Notes under the pieces: generated by a model
The model's database searches: none
What the model was told of the DNA's origin: nothing
What the model saw: only the letters and a program-made list of their open reading frames with translations
Shown here: in pieces, positions 1 through 10,171 of the stretch
Position numbering within the stretch: position 1 is the stretch's first letter
Layout of the letters: every line of letters begins with the position of its first letter
NCBI GenBank assembly: GCA_021805545.1
Contig: JAJZFB010000077.1
Location: forward strand, 1 to 32,434
Source of the DNA: Pseudomonadota bacterium
Lineage (GTDB): Bacteria; Pseudomonadota; Alphaproteobacteria; Acetobacterales; Acetobacteraceae
Length of the DNA stretch: 32,434 bases
Reading direction: 5' to 3'
Translations under genes and position numbers: made by a program

Positions 1-1126
1 TCCGATCGATTTCCACATGCACGCCATTCACGCGCAGCAGCGCGGCTGTGGCGGTCAGGCGGTCGCTTTCCTTCACGCGCAGCTCGTGCAGCCCGCGCAG
101 GCGCGAGGTGCCGCGCGCGGCCGCGCACAGCACGGCGAGGATGGGGTATTCGTCGATCATGCTCGGCGCCCGCCGCGCCGGGACATCCACCGCGCGCAGC
201 GCGGCATGGGCGGCGATAATGTCGCCCACCGGCTCGCCACCCGCCACCCGCTCATTCTGCACGGTGAGGGACGCGCCCATTTCGCGCAGCGTGGTGAACA
301 GCCCGGTGCGCAGCGGGTTCAGCCCCACATTCCGCACGGTAAGGCTGGAGCCAGGCACCAGCAGGCTGGCGGCAAGCGGGAAGGCGGCGGAGGATGGGTC
401 GCCGGGCACGGTAACATCGGCCCCGCGCAGCTCGGGCTGGCCTTTTAAGCGGATAACCCGCCCATGCCCGGCGCTGGCTACCGAAACATCGGCGCCAAAA
501 TGGCGCAGCATGTTCTCGGAATGGTCGCGCGTCGGCTCCGGCTCTTCTACCTCGGTGATGCCTGGCGCGTTCAGCCCGGCCAGCAGTACGGCCGATTTAA
601 CCTGCGCCGAGGCCACGGGCAGGCGGTAGGTGAGAGGCAGCGGGTTGCGCGCACCGATGATGGTGAGCGGCAGCCGCCCGCCCTCGCGCGCGAAAAACCG
701 CGCGCCGGTGGCCGAAAGCGGGTCGATCACGCGCTTCATGGGCCGTTTGCGGAGAGAGCCATCGCCCGTCATCACCGAATAGAAATCATGTGTGGCGAGA
801 ATCCCCGCCAGCAGCCGCGCCGCCGTGCCGGAATTGCCCATGTCCAGCACATCCGCAGGCTCGGTCAGCCCGCCTATGCCGCGCCCGGCCACCAGCCAAT
901 CGGCCCCCTCGCGCGCGATGCTGGCCCCCAGCGCGCGCATGGCGGCGGCGGTGCGCAGCACGTCCTCGCCTTCCAGCAGGCCAGAGATGCGCGTTTGCCC
1001 CACCGCCAGGGCGCCGAACATGAGGGCCCGGTGGCTTATGGATTTGTCGCCGGGAACAATGCAGGTGCCGGTAAGGGGCTGCGCAGGGCGGGCGGCCCGG
1101 TGCGGGCTGGGTGCGGTAGAGTCCAT
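1..1126 (-). CDS. aroA: 3-phosphoshikimate 1-carboxyvinyltransferase (EPSP synthase), class II, 3' end off the window
   Basis: The enzyme joins shikimate-3-phosphate and phosphoenolpyruvate to give EPSP, the sixth step of the shikimate pathway, in the cytoplasm. The window holds 375 codons from ATG at 1126; an in-frame TAA lies 12 bases upstream, so this is the only good start. Visible motifs are PGDKSISHR (residues 25-33), MGNSGTAARLL (96-106), KRPMKRV (127-133), SAQVKSAVLLAGLN (173-186), PGDPSSAAFP (241-250), PSMIDEYPILAV (321-332) and ELRVKESDRL (348-357). The whole pattern follows the class II (Agrobacterium CP4-like) branch. Residue 100 is Gly, the usual residue at the PEP site. About 70 C-terminal residues are missing at the window edge. 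It diverges from the TIGR02300 gene; in alphaproteobacteria cmk and rpsA often follow aroA. Confidence 0.96.
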   Translation of the reverse strand, partial: MDSTAPSPHRAARPAQPLTGTCIVPGDKSISHRALMFGALAVGQTRISGLLEGEDVLRTAAAMRALGASIAREGADWLVAGRGIGGLTEPADVLDMGNSGTAARLLAGILATHDFYSVMTGDGSLRKRPMKRVIDPLSATGARFFAREGGRLPLTIIGARNPLPLTYRLPVASAQVKSAVLLAGLNAPGITEVEEPEPTRDHSENMLRHFGADVSVASAGHGRVIRLKGQPELRGADVTVPGDPSSAAFPLAASLLVPGSSLTVRNVGLNPLRTGLFTTLREMGASLTVQNERVAGGEPVGDIIAAHAALRAVDVPARRAPSMIDEYPILAVLCAAARGTSRLRGLHELRVKESDRLTATAALLRVNGVHVEIDR

Positions 1127-1154
1127 GCCGCGCGCTTAGCACGGCATAAGGTGT

Positions 1155-1160
1155 TTGACA
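1155..1160 (+). promoter_or_regulatory. Possible -35 element for the TIGR02300 gene
   Basis: An exact TTGACA lies in the 100-base divergent gap between aroA and the TIGR02300 gene, 66 bases before the latter's ATG. No good -10 is visible 16-18 bases downstream, so only the -35 half is supported. Confidence 0.25.
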
Positions 1161-1226
1161 TAGCGTGCGGGGCATGGCATCGCGCCGCCCTCTATCTCAC
1201 GTAAAGCTCAGACCCCGAGGGTAAAC

Positions 1227-1553
1227 ATGGCGAAACCGGAACTTGGCGAGAAACATACTTGCGTGTCCTGCGGCACACGGTTTTTCGACCTTGGTAAACA
1301 GCCCGCGATCTGCCCCAAATGCAGCACCGAACAGCCGATCGAGCAGCCGCGCCTGAAGCGCGCCGCGCCGATGCCGGAGGAGCAGAAGAAGGTCGCCAAG
1401 CCCGAGCTGGATGCGGATGATCTGGACGTGGATGTGCCTGACGCGGATGACGATAGCGACATCCTTGACGATGGCGATGACCTTGATGACGACGCCGATG
1501 TGATCGACGCTGATATCGAGGTTTCGCCCGAGGGCAATGACGACGAGCGTTAA
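1227..1553 (+). CDS. TIGR02300 / FYDLN_acid family zinc-ribbon protein with Asp-rich tail
   Basis: A 108-residue protein of unknown function from an alphaproteobacterial family. The N-terminal third has four cysteines in two CxxC pairs (C12/C15 and C29/C32), a zinc-ribbon pattern. Between them lies RFFDLGK, the local form of the family's FYDLN motif. The C-terminal half (about residues 60-108) is very acidic, dominated by Asp, and probably disordered. A GAGG Shine-Dalgarno sequence sits six bases before the ATG. The gene stands alone between the divergent aroA and a strong terminator. Association with aroA is a known feature of the family. A role in RNA or nucleic-acid metabolism has not been shown and I do not assign one. 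Confidence 0.92.
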   Translation: MAKPELGEKHTCVSCGTRFFDLGKQPAICPKCSTEQPIEQPRLKRAAPMPEEQKKVAKPELDADDLDVDVPDADDDSDILDDGDDLDDDADVIDADIEVSPEGNDDER

Positions 1554-1558
1554 GCTAC

Positions 1559-1585
1559 AAAAACCCGGCTCCAGCCGGGTTTTTT
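1559..1585 (+). terminator. Rho-independent terminator after the TIGR02300 gene
   Basis: Stem AAACCCGGC (1561-1569) pairs with GCCGGGTTT (1574-1582) around a TCCA loop and runs into a T tract ending at 1585. It begins five bases after the stop codon. The A-rich 5' flank means it could also act on leftward transcripts reading out of the AsmA gene. Confidence 0.9.
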
Positions 1586-1643
1586 AGAGCCGGATTCAGA
1601 CTTTCGAACCGCTCGCAAAGCGAGCGCATCTCAAGTCATCGCG

Positions 1644-4502
1644 CTAATGTGCCAGTGGCGGCGCGGGGGCGGCCGGTGGCGGCAAAGGCAATGCGGCTGG
1701 CGGAATAGGTGATGCCGGAGCAGGTTTCCACTTCAACGCCGCCGCCATGTGGGCGATATGCCTTGGCGCGTTCCACTCGCCCAGCACGGTCACCAAAGCG
1801 CTGACCGGCGGCCGTACCCCTGCCGGAGACACACTAAGCTGCAAGGCCTGTGCCTGGTCGTACAGGTCTATGCCGCCCTTGGCGCTCACACGGCCCGCGG
1901 GGCCTTGCAGGCTGGCGCTGGTAAGGCTGCAATTGCCATTGGCCAGGGTGGTGGCCAGTGTAAGGGTAGAAAAGGGCGTGGTGCCGCTGACCAGCGCCGT
2001 GTAAAGCGCGTGTTCCGCATCTGTCGTGCCCAGCGCGCCCGCAAAGCCGTGCAGGCTGAAGCCGCTTATGCGGCCATTGGAGATATTAAGGCTGGCTGAG
2101 CCGCCCAGCGTGGCCAAGATGCTCTTGAGACCGTAGCCGCTGGCGGTGAGCGTGGCATTGCCATTAAGCGTGCCGCTTACATGGTATGGAAAGGCCATGG
2201 GCAAGGCGAGGGCGTCCGTGTTGATCTGCTGCGCCAGAAGTTTTGCCGTGAAGGCGGGTGCTGCCTTGGGGCTGAGGCTGAGGCCCAGATTGCCGGAGAG
2301 ATTGCCGCCGCCCAGGGAGATTTGCGCCACATCCAGCGCGGCGCCATTACCAGCCCAGTTCAGGCTGGCCGCCGATGGACCCAGCAAGGGCTGCCCGGCA
2401 TATAGAATTTGTCCGGCTTTGAGCGATAATTTGCCTTGCAGCGGCAGGCTGGAGGGAAACTGCAGCCCGGCGGGGATGGGTGGCAAGGCGAGTGTGCCGG
2501 CGTAAATCTGCCCGGAGACATTGCCTTTTTGCACCATCACCTGGCCGCTGGCATTTTGTGCGCCGAATGAGAGCACGAAATCATTCAGCCCATAGGTGCT
2601 GGGTGATGCGGTGAATCGCGCCCGCAGGCTGGCCGCACCAGCGCCGGGGAAGGTCAGCCCCTGATCCAGGCCGAAGAAGCGGCTGAGCAGGCTGGCCTCG
2701 GGGTATTGCGCTGTAAGGGGGCCGCTCGCGCTTAGGCTGGTTTGGTCGATAATGGGCGAGGCCGTGAGGGTAAGCACGCCCGCCAGCGTTGGCGCGCTGG
2801 TTTTGGGGTCTGGCAGTAAGGTGGTTAGGTGTGCAACGGCGCTGGCGGCCAGTGCATTGGCGGGGCCGCGCGCGGCCAATTGCAGGGTAAGCCGCCCCGC
2901 CAGCAGGCTGGAGGGCGGTGCATAGGCGGCGGGCAGCAACGCCGCCAGCGGCGCGGCGGAAGGAATGTCGAGAAAGCCCTGCGCGGCGGTTACCAGCCCT
3001 TTGGAGTCGAGCGTGAAGCTGCCCCGGGCCAGCCCGCCATAAAGGCTGGCCGAAAGGCTGCGTACATTCAGCGCGCCGCCGTCCAGCCCGGCATCGAGAA
3101 TGAGGTTGCTCAGCTTTACCGGCCCGGCTTCGGCCGAATCCGCATCCACTTCCAGGCTGGCGGTTATGCCTCCCGGCAAGGTTTGCCCAGCCCAGCCGGC
3201 CAGCGGTGTAAGGTTAAGGTGGTTGAAGCCTAGCCGCCCCGTGGCCTGGTGCGGCCCCAGCACCAGCGTGCCGTCCACATGGCTGGTGCCGAGCGTGCCG
3301 GTTAGTTTGTCCAGCGCTGGCCGCGCCGACGTGCCGCCCAATTGCGCGGTGAGGTACGCCGAGGGCCAGTTGGGCAAGGGAGGCAGGTTGTAGGTGGCGA
3401 GCAGCGGCGCGCTCTCGGGCACGGTGAGGCTGAGATGGCCCGAGAGCGCGCCGCTGGGGGCCATTTTGCCGCTGCCCGCCAAAGTGCCGCCACCCGGCAA
3501 GGAGAGGGAAAGACTGTGCACATCGGCACCCGCCGCGCCGGTGCTGACGGCTAAGCTAAGGGCCGGAAAAGCCGTGCCCCGAAGGATGACGTTGCTGGCG
3601 TTGAGCGTGACATCCACGGGGAGAGACTTAAGGGCGCCAGGCAGCGCGGCAAGCTGGGTGAAATCGAGATTCCGCGCCATCAACGCGGCTTCCAGGGCCG
3701 GCTTCTGGAGCATGAAGCTGGCATTGCCGGACAGAGACTGGCTGCCCTTGCTGAGCATGAGATTGGTGAGGACGAGTTGTTGACCATCGGCGGTGAGCGT
3801 GGCGCCGCCCGTGATCTTGCCTGGCAGGGTGATGCTGACCTGCCCGGCCACGGTGCTATCCATGCCCAGCGTGCCGGAGAAGCTGGCCCGGGATTGTCCA
3901 GCGCTGGCCTGGGCCGAAAGCGGGGCGGTGCCGTCCAGCGCTGCCCGCCCAAGCGCCACGCTTATGGCCGCGTTCTCGCCCCCGATTGTGCCATTGCCAG
4001 AGATGCTGACGGCCCCGCCGCGTCCGGTGAACAGGTCGGCATCGACCTTGGTGAAGGCCAGCCTGCCCAGCGTGATGCGGGCATTGCTGAAATGCGCGTG
4101 CAAGGCAGCCAGCCAGGCGGGCGAGGCAATGGCCCGCGGCCCGCCCGGCAGCGGCCAGGGGAAGTTGATGACCGGATGGTCGAGATTAAGTGTCTGCACC
4201 GCCAACTGGCCGCGCAGCAGGGCGGGGAGCGAGACATCGAGTGCCAGCGCCTTGGCGCTGATAACCTCATGGTCTGGCCCCGAGATGGTGATGCCGGTGG
4301 CGGTAAGGCGCGGACGGGGCAATAGGGATAAAGAGAGCTTGCCCTGAATATTCACTTGCCGCCCGGTGAGGCTGGAGGCGAAGCGCTCAATGGCTGGGCG
4401 GTGGTTTTGCGATGCCACGAATCCGGGCAGCGCCAGCAAGGCGCCCGCGAACAAGGCGGCCAGGCAGAGTGGCGCCAGCCAGAGGAGATGCTTGCGGCTC
4501 AA
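1644..4502 (-). CDS. AsmA family envelope protein
   Basis: A 952-residue AsmA-like protein. Residues about 7-27 form one hydrophobic signal anchor. Next comes the family's N-terminal signature around residues 48-75 (RQVNIQGKLSLSLLPRPRLT), followed by a long run of beta-strand-like repeats and an AsmA C-terminal segment with LNISNGRISGFSLHGF near residue 810. The last 30 residues are Pro/Ala-rich. AsmA-family proteins are inner-membrane-anchored periplasmic proteins tied to outer-membrane assembly and, in better studied members, phospholipid transfer between membranes; the substrate here is unknown. The start is TTG: it overlaps the TGA of the upstream oxoprolinase gene (TTGA), which implies translational coupling. 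No alternative ATG preserves the membrane anchor. Confidence 0.88.
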   Translation of the reverse strand: MSRKHLLWLAPLCLAALFAGALLALPGFVASQNHRPAIERFASSLTGRQVNIQGKLSLSLLPRPRLTATGITISGPDHEVISAKALALDVSLPALLRGQLAVQTLNLDHPVINFPWPLPGGPRAIASPAWLAALHAHFSNARITLGRLAFTKVDADLFTGRGGAVSISGNGTIGGENAAISVALGRAALDGTAPLSAQASAGQSRASFSGTLGMDSTVAGQVSITLPGKITGGATLTADGQQLVLTNLMLSKGSQSLSGNASFMLQKPALEAALMARNLDFTQLAALPGALKSLPVDVTLNASNVILRGTAFPALSLAVSTGAAGADVHSLSLSLPGGGTLAGSGKMAPSGALSGHLSLTVPESAPLLATYNLPPLPNWPSAYLTAQLGGTSARPALDKLTGTLGTSHVDGTLVLGPHQATGRLGFNHLNLTPLAGWAGQTLPGGITASLEVDADSAEAGPVKLSNLILDAGLDGGALNVRSLSASLYGGLARGSFTLDSKGLVTAAQGFLDIPSAAPLAALLPAAYAPPSSLLAGRLTLQLAARGPANALAASAVAHLTTLLPDPKTSAPTLAGVLTLTASPIIDQTSLSASGPLTAQYPEASLLSRFFGLDQGLTFPGAGAASLRARFTASPSTYGLNDFVLSFGAQNASGQVMVQKGNVSGQIYAGTLALPPIPAGLQFPSSLPLQGKLSLKAGQILYAGQPLLGPSAASLNWAGNGAALDVAQISLGGGNLSGNLGLSLSPKAAPAFTAKLLAQQINTDALALPMAFPYHVSGTLNGNATLTASGYGLKSILATLGGSASLNISNGRISGFSLHGFAGALGTTDAEHALYTALVSGTTPFSTLTLATTLANGNCSLTSASLQGPAGRVSAKGGIDLYDQAQALQLSVSPAGVRPPVSALVTVLGEWNAPRHIAHMAAALKWKPAPASPIPPAALPLPPPAAPAPPLAH

Positions 4503-7500
4503 GGCGCGCCGTACCCGCCGCCGCCCGGCGTGAGGATGATGATGGCCTCGCCCGCCGCCAGCGCCGCCTCGGCGCGGCCGGGCAATGGTTTCAGCGTGCC
4601 ATCGGTGCGTTCGATGAATTGCGCGCCCATGGCGCCCGGCGCGCCGCCGTCTAGCCCGAACGGGGCTTGGGTGCGGCGCGATGCGGTGATGGTGGCGGTC
4701 ATGGGTTCTAAAAACCTGATTTTACGCATAACACCATCCCCGCCGTGAAATTTTCCCGCGCCGCCCGAGCCGCGCCGGATGGAAAATGCTTCCACGCGCA
4801 CCGGGTGGCGCAGTTCCATCACTTCAGGGTCCGTGATGCGCGTGTTGGTCATATGCGTGTGTACGGCGGAACAGCCATTAAAGCCCGGCCCGGCGCCAGC
4901 ACCGCCGCATATGGTCTCGTAATATTGGTGTTTGGCGTTACCAAACAGGAAATTATTCATGGTGGCCTGGGCGGAGGCGCAAACGCCCATGGCACCGAGC
5001 AGCGCGGCGGTGACGGCTTGGCTGGCTTCGGTATTGCCCGCCACCACGGCGGCACCCGGCGGCGGCGCCAGGAAGCTGCCTTGGGGCACGATGATGGTAA
5101 GCGGCTTCAGACAGCCCTCGTTAAGCGGCAGATCGGTGCCCGCCAGACAGCGGAAGGCGTAGAGCACGGCAGCGGTGGTGACGGCGCGGGGGGCGTTGAA
5201 ATTATGGGGGCCAGCCGGGCCGGTGCCTGTGAAATCTACTGTAGCGCTGGCATCTTCGTGGTTGATTTTCAGAGAAATTTTGAGCGGGGTGCCGTCATCC
5301 ATGATGTAGTCGAACCGTGCGTCGCGCAGGCGCAGAATGGCGGCGCGGGTGGCGGCTTCGGCATTATCCATGACATGGCGCATATAAGCCTGCACCACGC
5401 TCCAGCCGTAACGGGCCACAATCTGGCCGAGCGCCTGGGCCGCCGTGGCGTTGGCGGCGATCTGCGCCTTGATGTCGGCCACGTTCTGGTCTGGGTTGCG
5501 GGCGGGGTAGAGGGCGCTGGCGAGGATTGCGCGGAATTCGTCTTCCTGGAAATGGCCATTTGCGAGAAGCAGGAAATTGTCGAGAACAACCCCCTCTTCT
5601 TCCAATATTTTCGAGAATGGCGGGGTGGAGCCGGGGGTGAGGCCGCCAATATCGGCATGGTGGCCGCGGCAGGCGGTGAAGAAGCGCAGGTCTTGGCCGG
5701 CATTGCCGAAGACAGGGGTGATGACGGTGATGTCCGGCAGATGCGTGCCGCCCGCATAGGGGTTGTTGAGGGCGATGGCATCGCCGGGTTTGAGAGATTT
5801 ACCGCGTTGCGCCAGTACATGGCGTACAGACGCGCCCATGGCGCCCAGATGCACCGGCACATGCGGCGCGTTGGCCACGAGATTGCCCTCAGCGTCGAAG
5901 ATGGCGCAAGAAAAATCGAGCCTTTCCTTTATGTTGACACTTTGGGCGGTGTTACGCAGCACGGCGCCCGCCTGCTCGGCCACGGCCATGAAGAGGTTGG
6001 CGAAAAGTTCCAGCAGCACCGGGCTGGGCTTGGCGGCATCCGCGATGGTGGCGGTTTCGCGCGGGGTGCTGCGGTACATGACGCAATGGTTATGCGGGGT
6101 GATCTCCGCGCGCCAGCCGGGCTCTACGACGATGGTGGAGATGGCTTCCTGCAGAATGGCCGGGCCGGGGATTTGCGTGCCCGCGCCCAGGGCGGCGCGG
6201 CTGTAGACCGGTGCGTCATGCGTTTTGCCGCCAGCGATGAGCCGGGATGTGGCCAGTGGCTCCGGCAGGGGCCTGCCGGGGATTTCGGGTTCGGCCAAGG
6301 CCTCGCCAGGGGCGGTGGTTTCCACCAGTACCGTATCGGCGGCCAGCGCCTTTTCAGGCGTGGCGAAGCCAAAGAGGCGGTGATGGTCTTCCGTGAATTT
6401 CCGTTCCATTTCCTTGAAATTGGATAATTTCACCGGCAATGCCGTGTCGGTTCCGGCGTAGCGGAGCAGAATGGTGCTGGTATGGCTTACCGTGGCGCCG
6501 GGGTTTTGCGCGCGCAAGGCTGTTTCGGCATCTTGTGCCAGCCTGGCCGCGATGGCGGCGAGCTGGTCCATGCCCGCCGGCGTGAAGGGGATTTCCACGC
6601 CTTGCTCGCGCATCACCATGAAGTCCGACAGGCCAATGCCGTAGGCGGACAGCACGCCGGCCAGCGGGTGCAGAAAGACGCGCTCCATCCCCAATTCGTC
6701 AGCCACCGCGCAGGCATGCTGCCCGCCCGCGCCACCAAAGCAGACGAGCGTGAAATCAGCGGGGTTGAGGCCTTTCTGGATGGAAATCTGGCGGATGGCC
6801 TGGGCCATGCTGGCATTGGCGATGGCGAGGAAGCCTTCGGCCAGGCGCTCGGGCGTTTGGTTTGTGCCCGTGGCCCGCGCCACCTCCCGCGCCAGGGCCG
6901 TGAATTTTTGCCGTACGATTTCAGCATCCAGGGGCTGATTGCCATTGGGGCCGAAAATGGCGGGGAAATGGGCGGGCAGGATTTTGCCAAGGAGCAGATT
7001 GGCATCTGTTACCGTAAGTGGCCCGCCTTTGCGGTAGCAGGCCGGGCCGGGATGGGCGCCAGCGCTTTTGGGCCCGGCGCGCAGGCGGGCGCCGTCGAAT
7101 GAGAGGATGGAGCCGCCGCCAGCCGCGACCGTGTTGATGGCGAGCATGGGGGCGCGCAGGCGCACACCGGCCAGTCCGGTTTCCAGCGTGCGCTGGAAAA
7201 TGCCATCGTAAAGCGCCACGTCGGTGCTGGTGCCGCCCATGTCGAAGCTGATGATCTTATTGAACCCCGCCGCCGCGGCGGTGCGCACCGCGCCCACAAT
7301 ACCGCCCGCCGGGCCGGAGAGAATGGCATCCTTGCCGCTAAAGGCATCAGCGCGGGCAAGGCCGCCATGGGATTGCATGAAGTAGAGCGGCGGGGCGGTT
7401 TCAGCCCCGCTTAACCCGCTGGAAACTTGCCGGATATACCTTTTCAGCACGGGCGAGAGATAGGCATCGGCCACGGTGGTATCCGCGCGGGGCACCAGGC

Positions 7501-8107
7501 GGAGCAAGGGGCTGGCGGTATGCGACAGGGAAATTTGGCTAAATCCGGCCTGCATGGCGAGGCGGCCGAGGCGCTCCTCCAGCGCCGGATATTTCCAGGC
7601 ATGGATCAGGGCGATGGCCACGGCTTCAAAGCCGTCCTGGCGCGCTTCCTCCAGCAGCGCCAGCGCCGCCGCGTCATCCGGCTGCTCGATCACTTCGCCG
7701 TTCATGGAGACGCGGCCGGGGAGCTCCGCGGCGCGGGCATAAAGCATTGATGGCAGGCGGATATCGAGGCTGAACAGGTGCGGGCGGGCTTGGGTGCCGA
7801 TGCGGAGGAGGTCGCCGAAGCCCTTATTGACGATGAGCAGCGTGCGCGCGCCCTTGCGCTCCAGCAGCGCGTTAGTGGCCACTGTGGTGCCCATTTTCAC
7901 GCTGGCGATGGCCCCGGCGGGGATGGGGGCGCTGGCATCCAGCCCCAGGAATTCGCGTATGCCGGCAATCGCTGCGTCTTGATAGCGCTCGGGATTTTCC
8001 GAGAGGAGTTTTTTTGTGGAAAGCCGCCCTTGCGGGTCGCGCGCGACGATGTCGGTAAACGTGCCGCCGCGGTCGATCCAGAATTGCCAGGCCATCTTCA
8101 AACCCAT
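4499..8107 (-). CDS. Fused hydantoinase A/B, 5-oxoprolinase type
   Basis: A 1202-residue protein joining both subunits of the hydantoinase/oxoprolinase family in one chain. The HyuA-like half carries [14 protein letters not shown] (11-24), [18 protein letters not shown] (247-264) and the phosphate-binding [14 protein letters not shown] (289-302). The HyuB-like half starts near residue 685 and includes [20 protein letters not shown] and [14 protein letters not shown]. Length and fusion match ATP-dependent 5-oxoprolinase (5-oxo-L-proline + ATP to L-glutamate), but fused hydantoinases with other cyclic amide substrates look the same, so the substrate is not certain. Met1 (8107) and Met5 (8095) are both possible starts and neither has a clear Shine-Dalgarno sequence. 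It is the first gene of a two-gene unit with the AsmA gene. Confidence 0.9.
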   Translation of the reverse strand: MGLKMAWQFWIDRGGTFTDIVARDPQGRLSTKKLLSENPERYQDAAIAGIREFLGLDASAPIPAGAIASVKMGTTVATNALLERKGARTLLIVNKGFGDLLRIGTQARPHLFSLDIRLPSMLYARAAELPGRVSMNGEVIEQPDDAAALALLEEARQDGFEAVAIALIHAWKYPALEERLGRLAMQAGFSQISLSHTASPLLRLVPRADTTVADAYLSPVLKRYIRQVSSGLSGAETAPPLYFMQSHGGLARADAFSGKDAILSGPAGGIVGAVRTAAAAGFNKIISFDMGGTSTDVALYDGIFQRTLETGLAGVRLRAPMLAINTVAAGGGSILSFDGARLRAGPKSAGAHPGPACYRKGGPLTVTDANLLLGKILPAHFPAIFGPNGNQPLDAEIVRQKFTALAREVARATGTNQTPERLAEGFLAIANASMAQAIRQISIQKGLNPADFTLVCFGGAGGQHACAVADELGMERVFLHPLAGVLSAYGIGLSDFMVMREQGVEIPFTPAGMDQLAAIAARLAQDAETALRAQNPGATVSHTSTILLRYAGTDTALPVKLSNFKEMERKFTEDHHRLFGFATPEKALAADTVLVETTAPGEALAEPEIPGRPLPEPLATSRLIAGGKTHDAPVYSRAALGAGTQIPGPAILQEAISTIVVEPGWRAEITPHNHCVMYRSTPRETATIADAAKPSPVLLELFANLFMAVAEQAGAVLRNTAQSVNIKERLDFSCAIFDAEGNLVANAPHVPVHLGAMGASVRHVLAQRGKSLKPGDAIALNNPYAGGTHLPDITVITPVFGNAGQDLRFFTACRGHHADIGGLTPGSTPPFSKILEEEGVVLDNFLLLANGHFQEDEFRAILASALYPARNPDQNVADIKAQIAANATAAQALGQIVARYGWSVVQAYMRHVMDNAEAATRAAILRLRDARFDYIMDDGTPLKISLKINHEDASATVDFTGTGPAGPHNFNAPRAVTTAAVLYAFRCLAGTDLPLNEGCLKPLTIIVPQGSFLAPPPGAAVVAGNTEASQAVTAALLGAMGVCASAQATMNNFLFGNAKHQYYETICGGAGAGPGFNGCSAVHTHMTNTRITDPEVMELRHPVRVEAFSIRRGSGGAGKFHGGDGVMRKIRFLEPMTATITASRRTQAPFGLDGGAPGAMGAQFIERTDGTLKPLPGRAEAALAAGEAIIILTPGGGGYGAP

Positions 8108-8176
8108 GATTTTCGCTGTGTGTGATGTCCGATGTTTGGCTTACGTTCAAGGGCGGCGCCATGTTAGGGTTGGGGT

Positions 8177-8959
8177 ATGAGCTATTGGGGTAAATTCATT
8201 GGCGGCATGGCGGGGTTTGCCATGGGGGGGCCGGTTGGCGCGCTGTTCGGCATGGCCATGGGGCATGCGGCTGACCAGGGCAAGCTGAATGTGTTTTCGG
8301 GGTTTTCTAATTTTGTCCCGCGCGCGCTACCCTTCGATGCCGCGCATATTGCCGCCATGATGGGGCGGCGCGATCAGCTTTTTGCCATCAATCTGACGGT
8401 ACTGGCCGCCAAGCTGGCCAAATGCGATGGACCGGTGAGCAAGATCGAGATTCAGGCGTTTCGCTCCAGCTTTTCCATTCCGCCGCAAAGCGTGGCCGGG
8501 GTGGGGAGGGTGTTCGACAGCGCGCGCGAGAGCCCGGACGGGTTTGAAAGCTATGCCACCCAGCTTGGCCAGGCATTTTCTGACGAACGCGGGATATTGG
8601 AACAGGTGCTGGGCGGGCTGTACCAGGTAGCGCGGGCCGATGGCCCGGTGAATGCGGCGGAGGCGGCGTTTTTACGCCGCGTGGCACAGGGGTTCGGGCT
8701 GGATGAGGCGGCGGTGCGCCGCGCCTCTGGCGGCTCTGTGGCGCAGGCCTCTACCGAGGATGCGTATGCGGTGCTGGGGCTGAAGCGCGGCGCCTCGGTG
8801 GAAGAGATACGGGTGCGCTGGAAGATGCTGGTGAGGGAGCATCACCCGGATGTGCTGGCCTCGCAGGGGGCGCCACCCGCGAAAGTGAAAATGGCGTCGG
8901 AGAAGGTGGCAAAAATTAATGCGGCGTATGATGCGATTAAAAGAGAGCGCAGATTATGA
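8177..8959 (+). CDS. djlA: DjlA-type membrane-anchored J-domain co-chaperone
   Basis: A 260-residue protein with the DjlA layout. A Gly-rich hydrophobic N-terminal segment (residues 2-30) resembles the E. coli DjlA anchor (YWGK, then a GG-containing helix, then GH). A TerB-like helical domain spans about 65-180. A C-terminal J domain (about 194-258) has HPD at 223-225. The J domain stimulates the ATPase of DnaK; in E. coli DjlA acts at the inner membrane and is linked to envelope stress signalling. The spacing to the divergent oxoprolinase gene is only 69 bases, so both promoters must be packed there. The ATG at 8177 follows a G-rich stretch serving as a weak ribosome binding site. The amidase gene follows about 125 bases downstream. 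Confidence 0.92.
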   Translation: MSYWGKFIGGMAGFAMGGPVGALFGMAMGHAADQGKLNVFSGFSNFVPRALPFDAAHIAAMMGRRDQLFAINLTVLAAKLAKCDGPVSKIEIQAFRSSFSIPPQSVAGVGRVFDSARESPDGFESYATQLGQAFSDERGILEQVLGGLYQVARADGPVNAAEAAFLRRVAQGFGLDEAAVRRASGGSVAQASTEDAYAVLGLKRGASVEEIRVRWKMLVREHHPDVLASQGAPPAKVKMASEKVAKINAAYDAIKRERRL

Positions 8960-9084
8960 AGGGTTTTTGGTAAGCGGCGGAGAGGCTGCATGATGTTCCG
9001 CTTTTATTTGCATCAGCCATGCCGTTACTGGCGCGGCCCACTCGCCCTGGGGTGTTTGATGCCGTGCGGATGCCGGGGTGTGGC

Positions 9085-9747
9085 ATGATTTCCGCGCCCT
9101 CGCCCAATTTCGATGAGCGGGATGGGCCGGTTGAGTTTCTGGTGCTGCATTACACCGGCATGCCGGATGCCGCTTCCGCCATCGCGCTGCTGCGCTCGCC
9201 GGAGGCCAAGGTGTCGTCGCACTACGTGGTGGATGAGGATGGCGCGGTTTACCAGCTGGTGCCGGAGGAAAAGCGGGCGTGGCATGCCGGGATTTCCTAT
9301 TGGCGCGGGCGCAGGGCGCTGAACGGGGTTTCCATAGGGGTTGAGATTGTGAACCCGGGCCATGAATGGGGCTACCGGCCGTTTCCAGCGGCGCAGATGG
9401 CGGCTGTGCGGGATTTATGCCTGGGTATACGCGCCCGGCACCCTGTTCCGGCGCGTAATGTGGTGGCCCATTCCGACATTGCGCCCAACCGCAAACAGGA
9501 CCCGGGCGAGCTGTTCGGCTGGCCCGGGCTGGCGGCGGCGGGGATTGGGGTGTGGACCGATGATTTTTGTGAATCCAGAGGCTTGAGGGAAGATCTTGCG
9601 GCTATTGGTTATGATGTGACCCTGCCGCTGGGAGATGTGATCCGTGCCTTCCAGCGGCATTTTTTGCCGCAGAATTTGAGCGGCGAGGCGGATGAGCAGA
9701 CACTGCGCCGTGCCGCTGCCGTGCGGGCGCTGGTTGACCCGGGTTAG
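9085..9747 (+). CDS. N-acetylmuramoyl-L-alanine amidase, AmpD/AmiD (Amidase_2) type
   Basis: Zinc amidase that cleaves the bond between N-acetylmuramic acid and L-Ala of the peptide stem, in cell-wall recycling or turnover. From ATG 9085 (220 residues), the expected ligands are H22 in VLHYTGMP, H129 in VAHSDIAPNRKQDPGELF and D139 in the same block, with GVSIGVEIVNPG (81-92) between. The C-terminal 50 residues look like a peptidoglycan-binding fold (VIRAFQRHFLP). I chose 9085 because homologues begin just before SPNFD and a GGGGTG lies five bases upstream; in-frame ATGs at 9070 and 9019 would add 5 or 22 residues without a ribosome binding site. No signal peptide is seen, favouring a cytoplasmic AmpD-like role. 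It runs up to rnpB. Confidence 0.93.
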   Translation: MISAPSPNFDERDGPVEFLVLHYTGMPDAASAIALLRSPEAKVSSHYVVDEDGAVYQLVPEEKRAWHAGISYWRGRRALNGVSIGVEIVNPGHEWGYRPFPAAQMAAVRDLCLGIRARHPVPARNVVAHSDIAPNRKQDPGELFGWPGLAAAGIGVWTDDFCESRGLREDLAAIGYDVTLPLGDVIRAFQRHFLPQNLSGEADEQTLRRAAAVRALVDPG

Positions 9748-9763
9748 GCGTTAAGCGTAGGGA
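9734..9763 (+). promoter_or_regulatory. Candidate promoter for rnpB inside the amidase 3' end
   Basis: TTGACC (9734-9739) is followed after 18 bases by TAGGGA (9758-9763). The predicted start near 9770 matches the first base of RNase P helix P1. The -35 is good and the -10 is weak, as is common in GC-rich alphaproteobacteria. The -35 lies in the last codons of the amidase gene. Confidence 0.4.
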
Positions 9764-9767
9764 GCCT

Positions 9768-10156
<389 letters not shown>

Positions 10157-10171
10157 GGTCTTGGTGGTTTT

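Noticed and set aside
4745-6427. 560-codon plus-strand frame opposite the oxoprolinase gene
   Set aside because: Low-complexity Gly/Ala/Arg product, no family motif, and fully antisense to a conserved enzyme.
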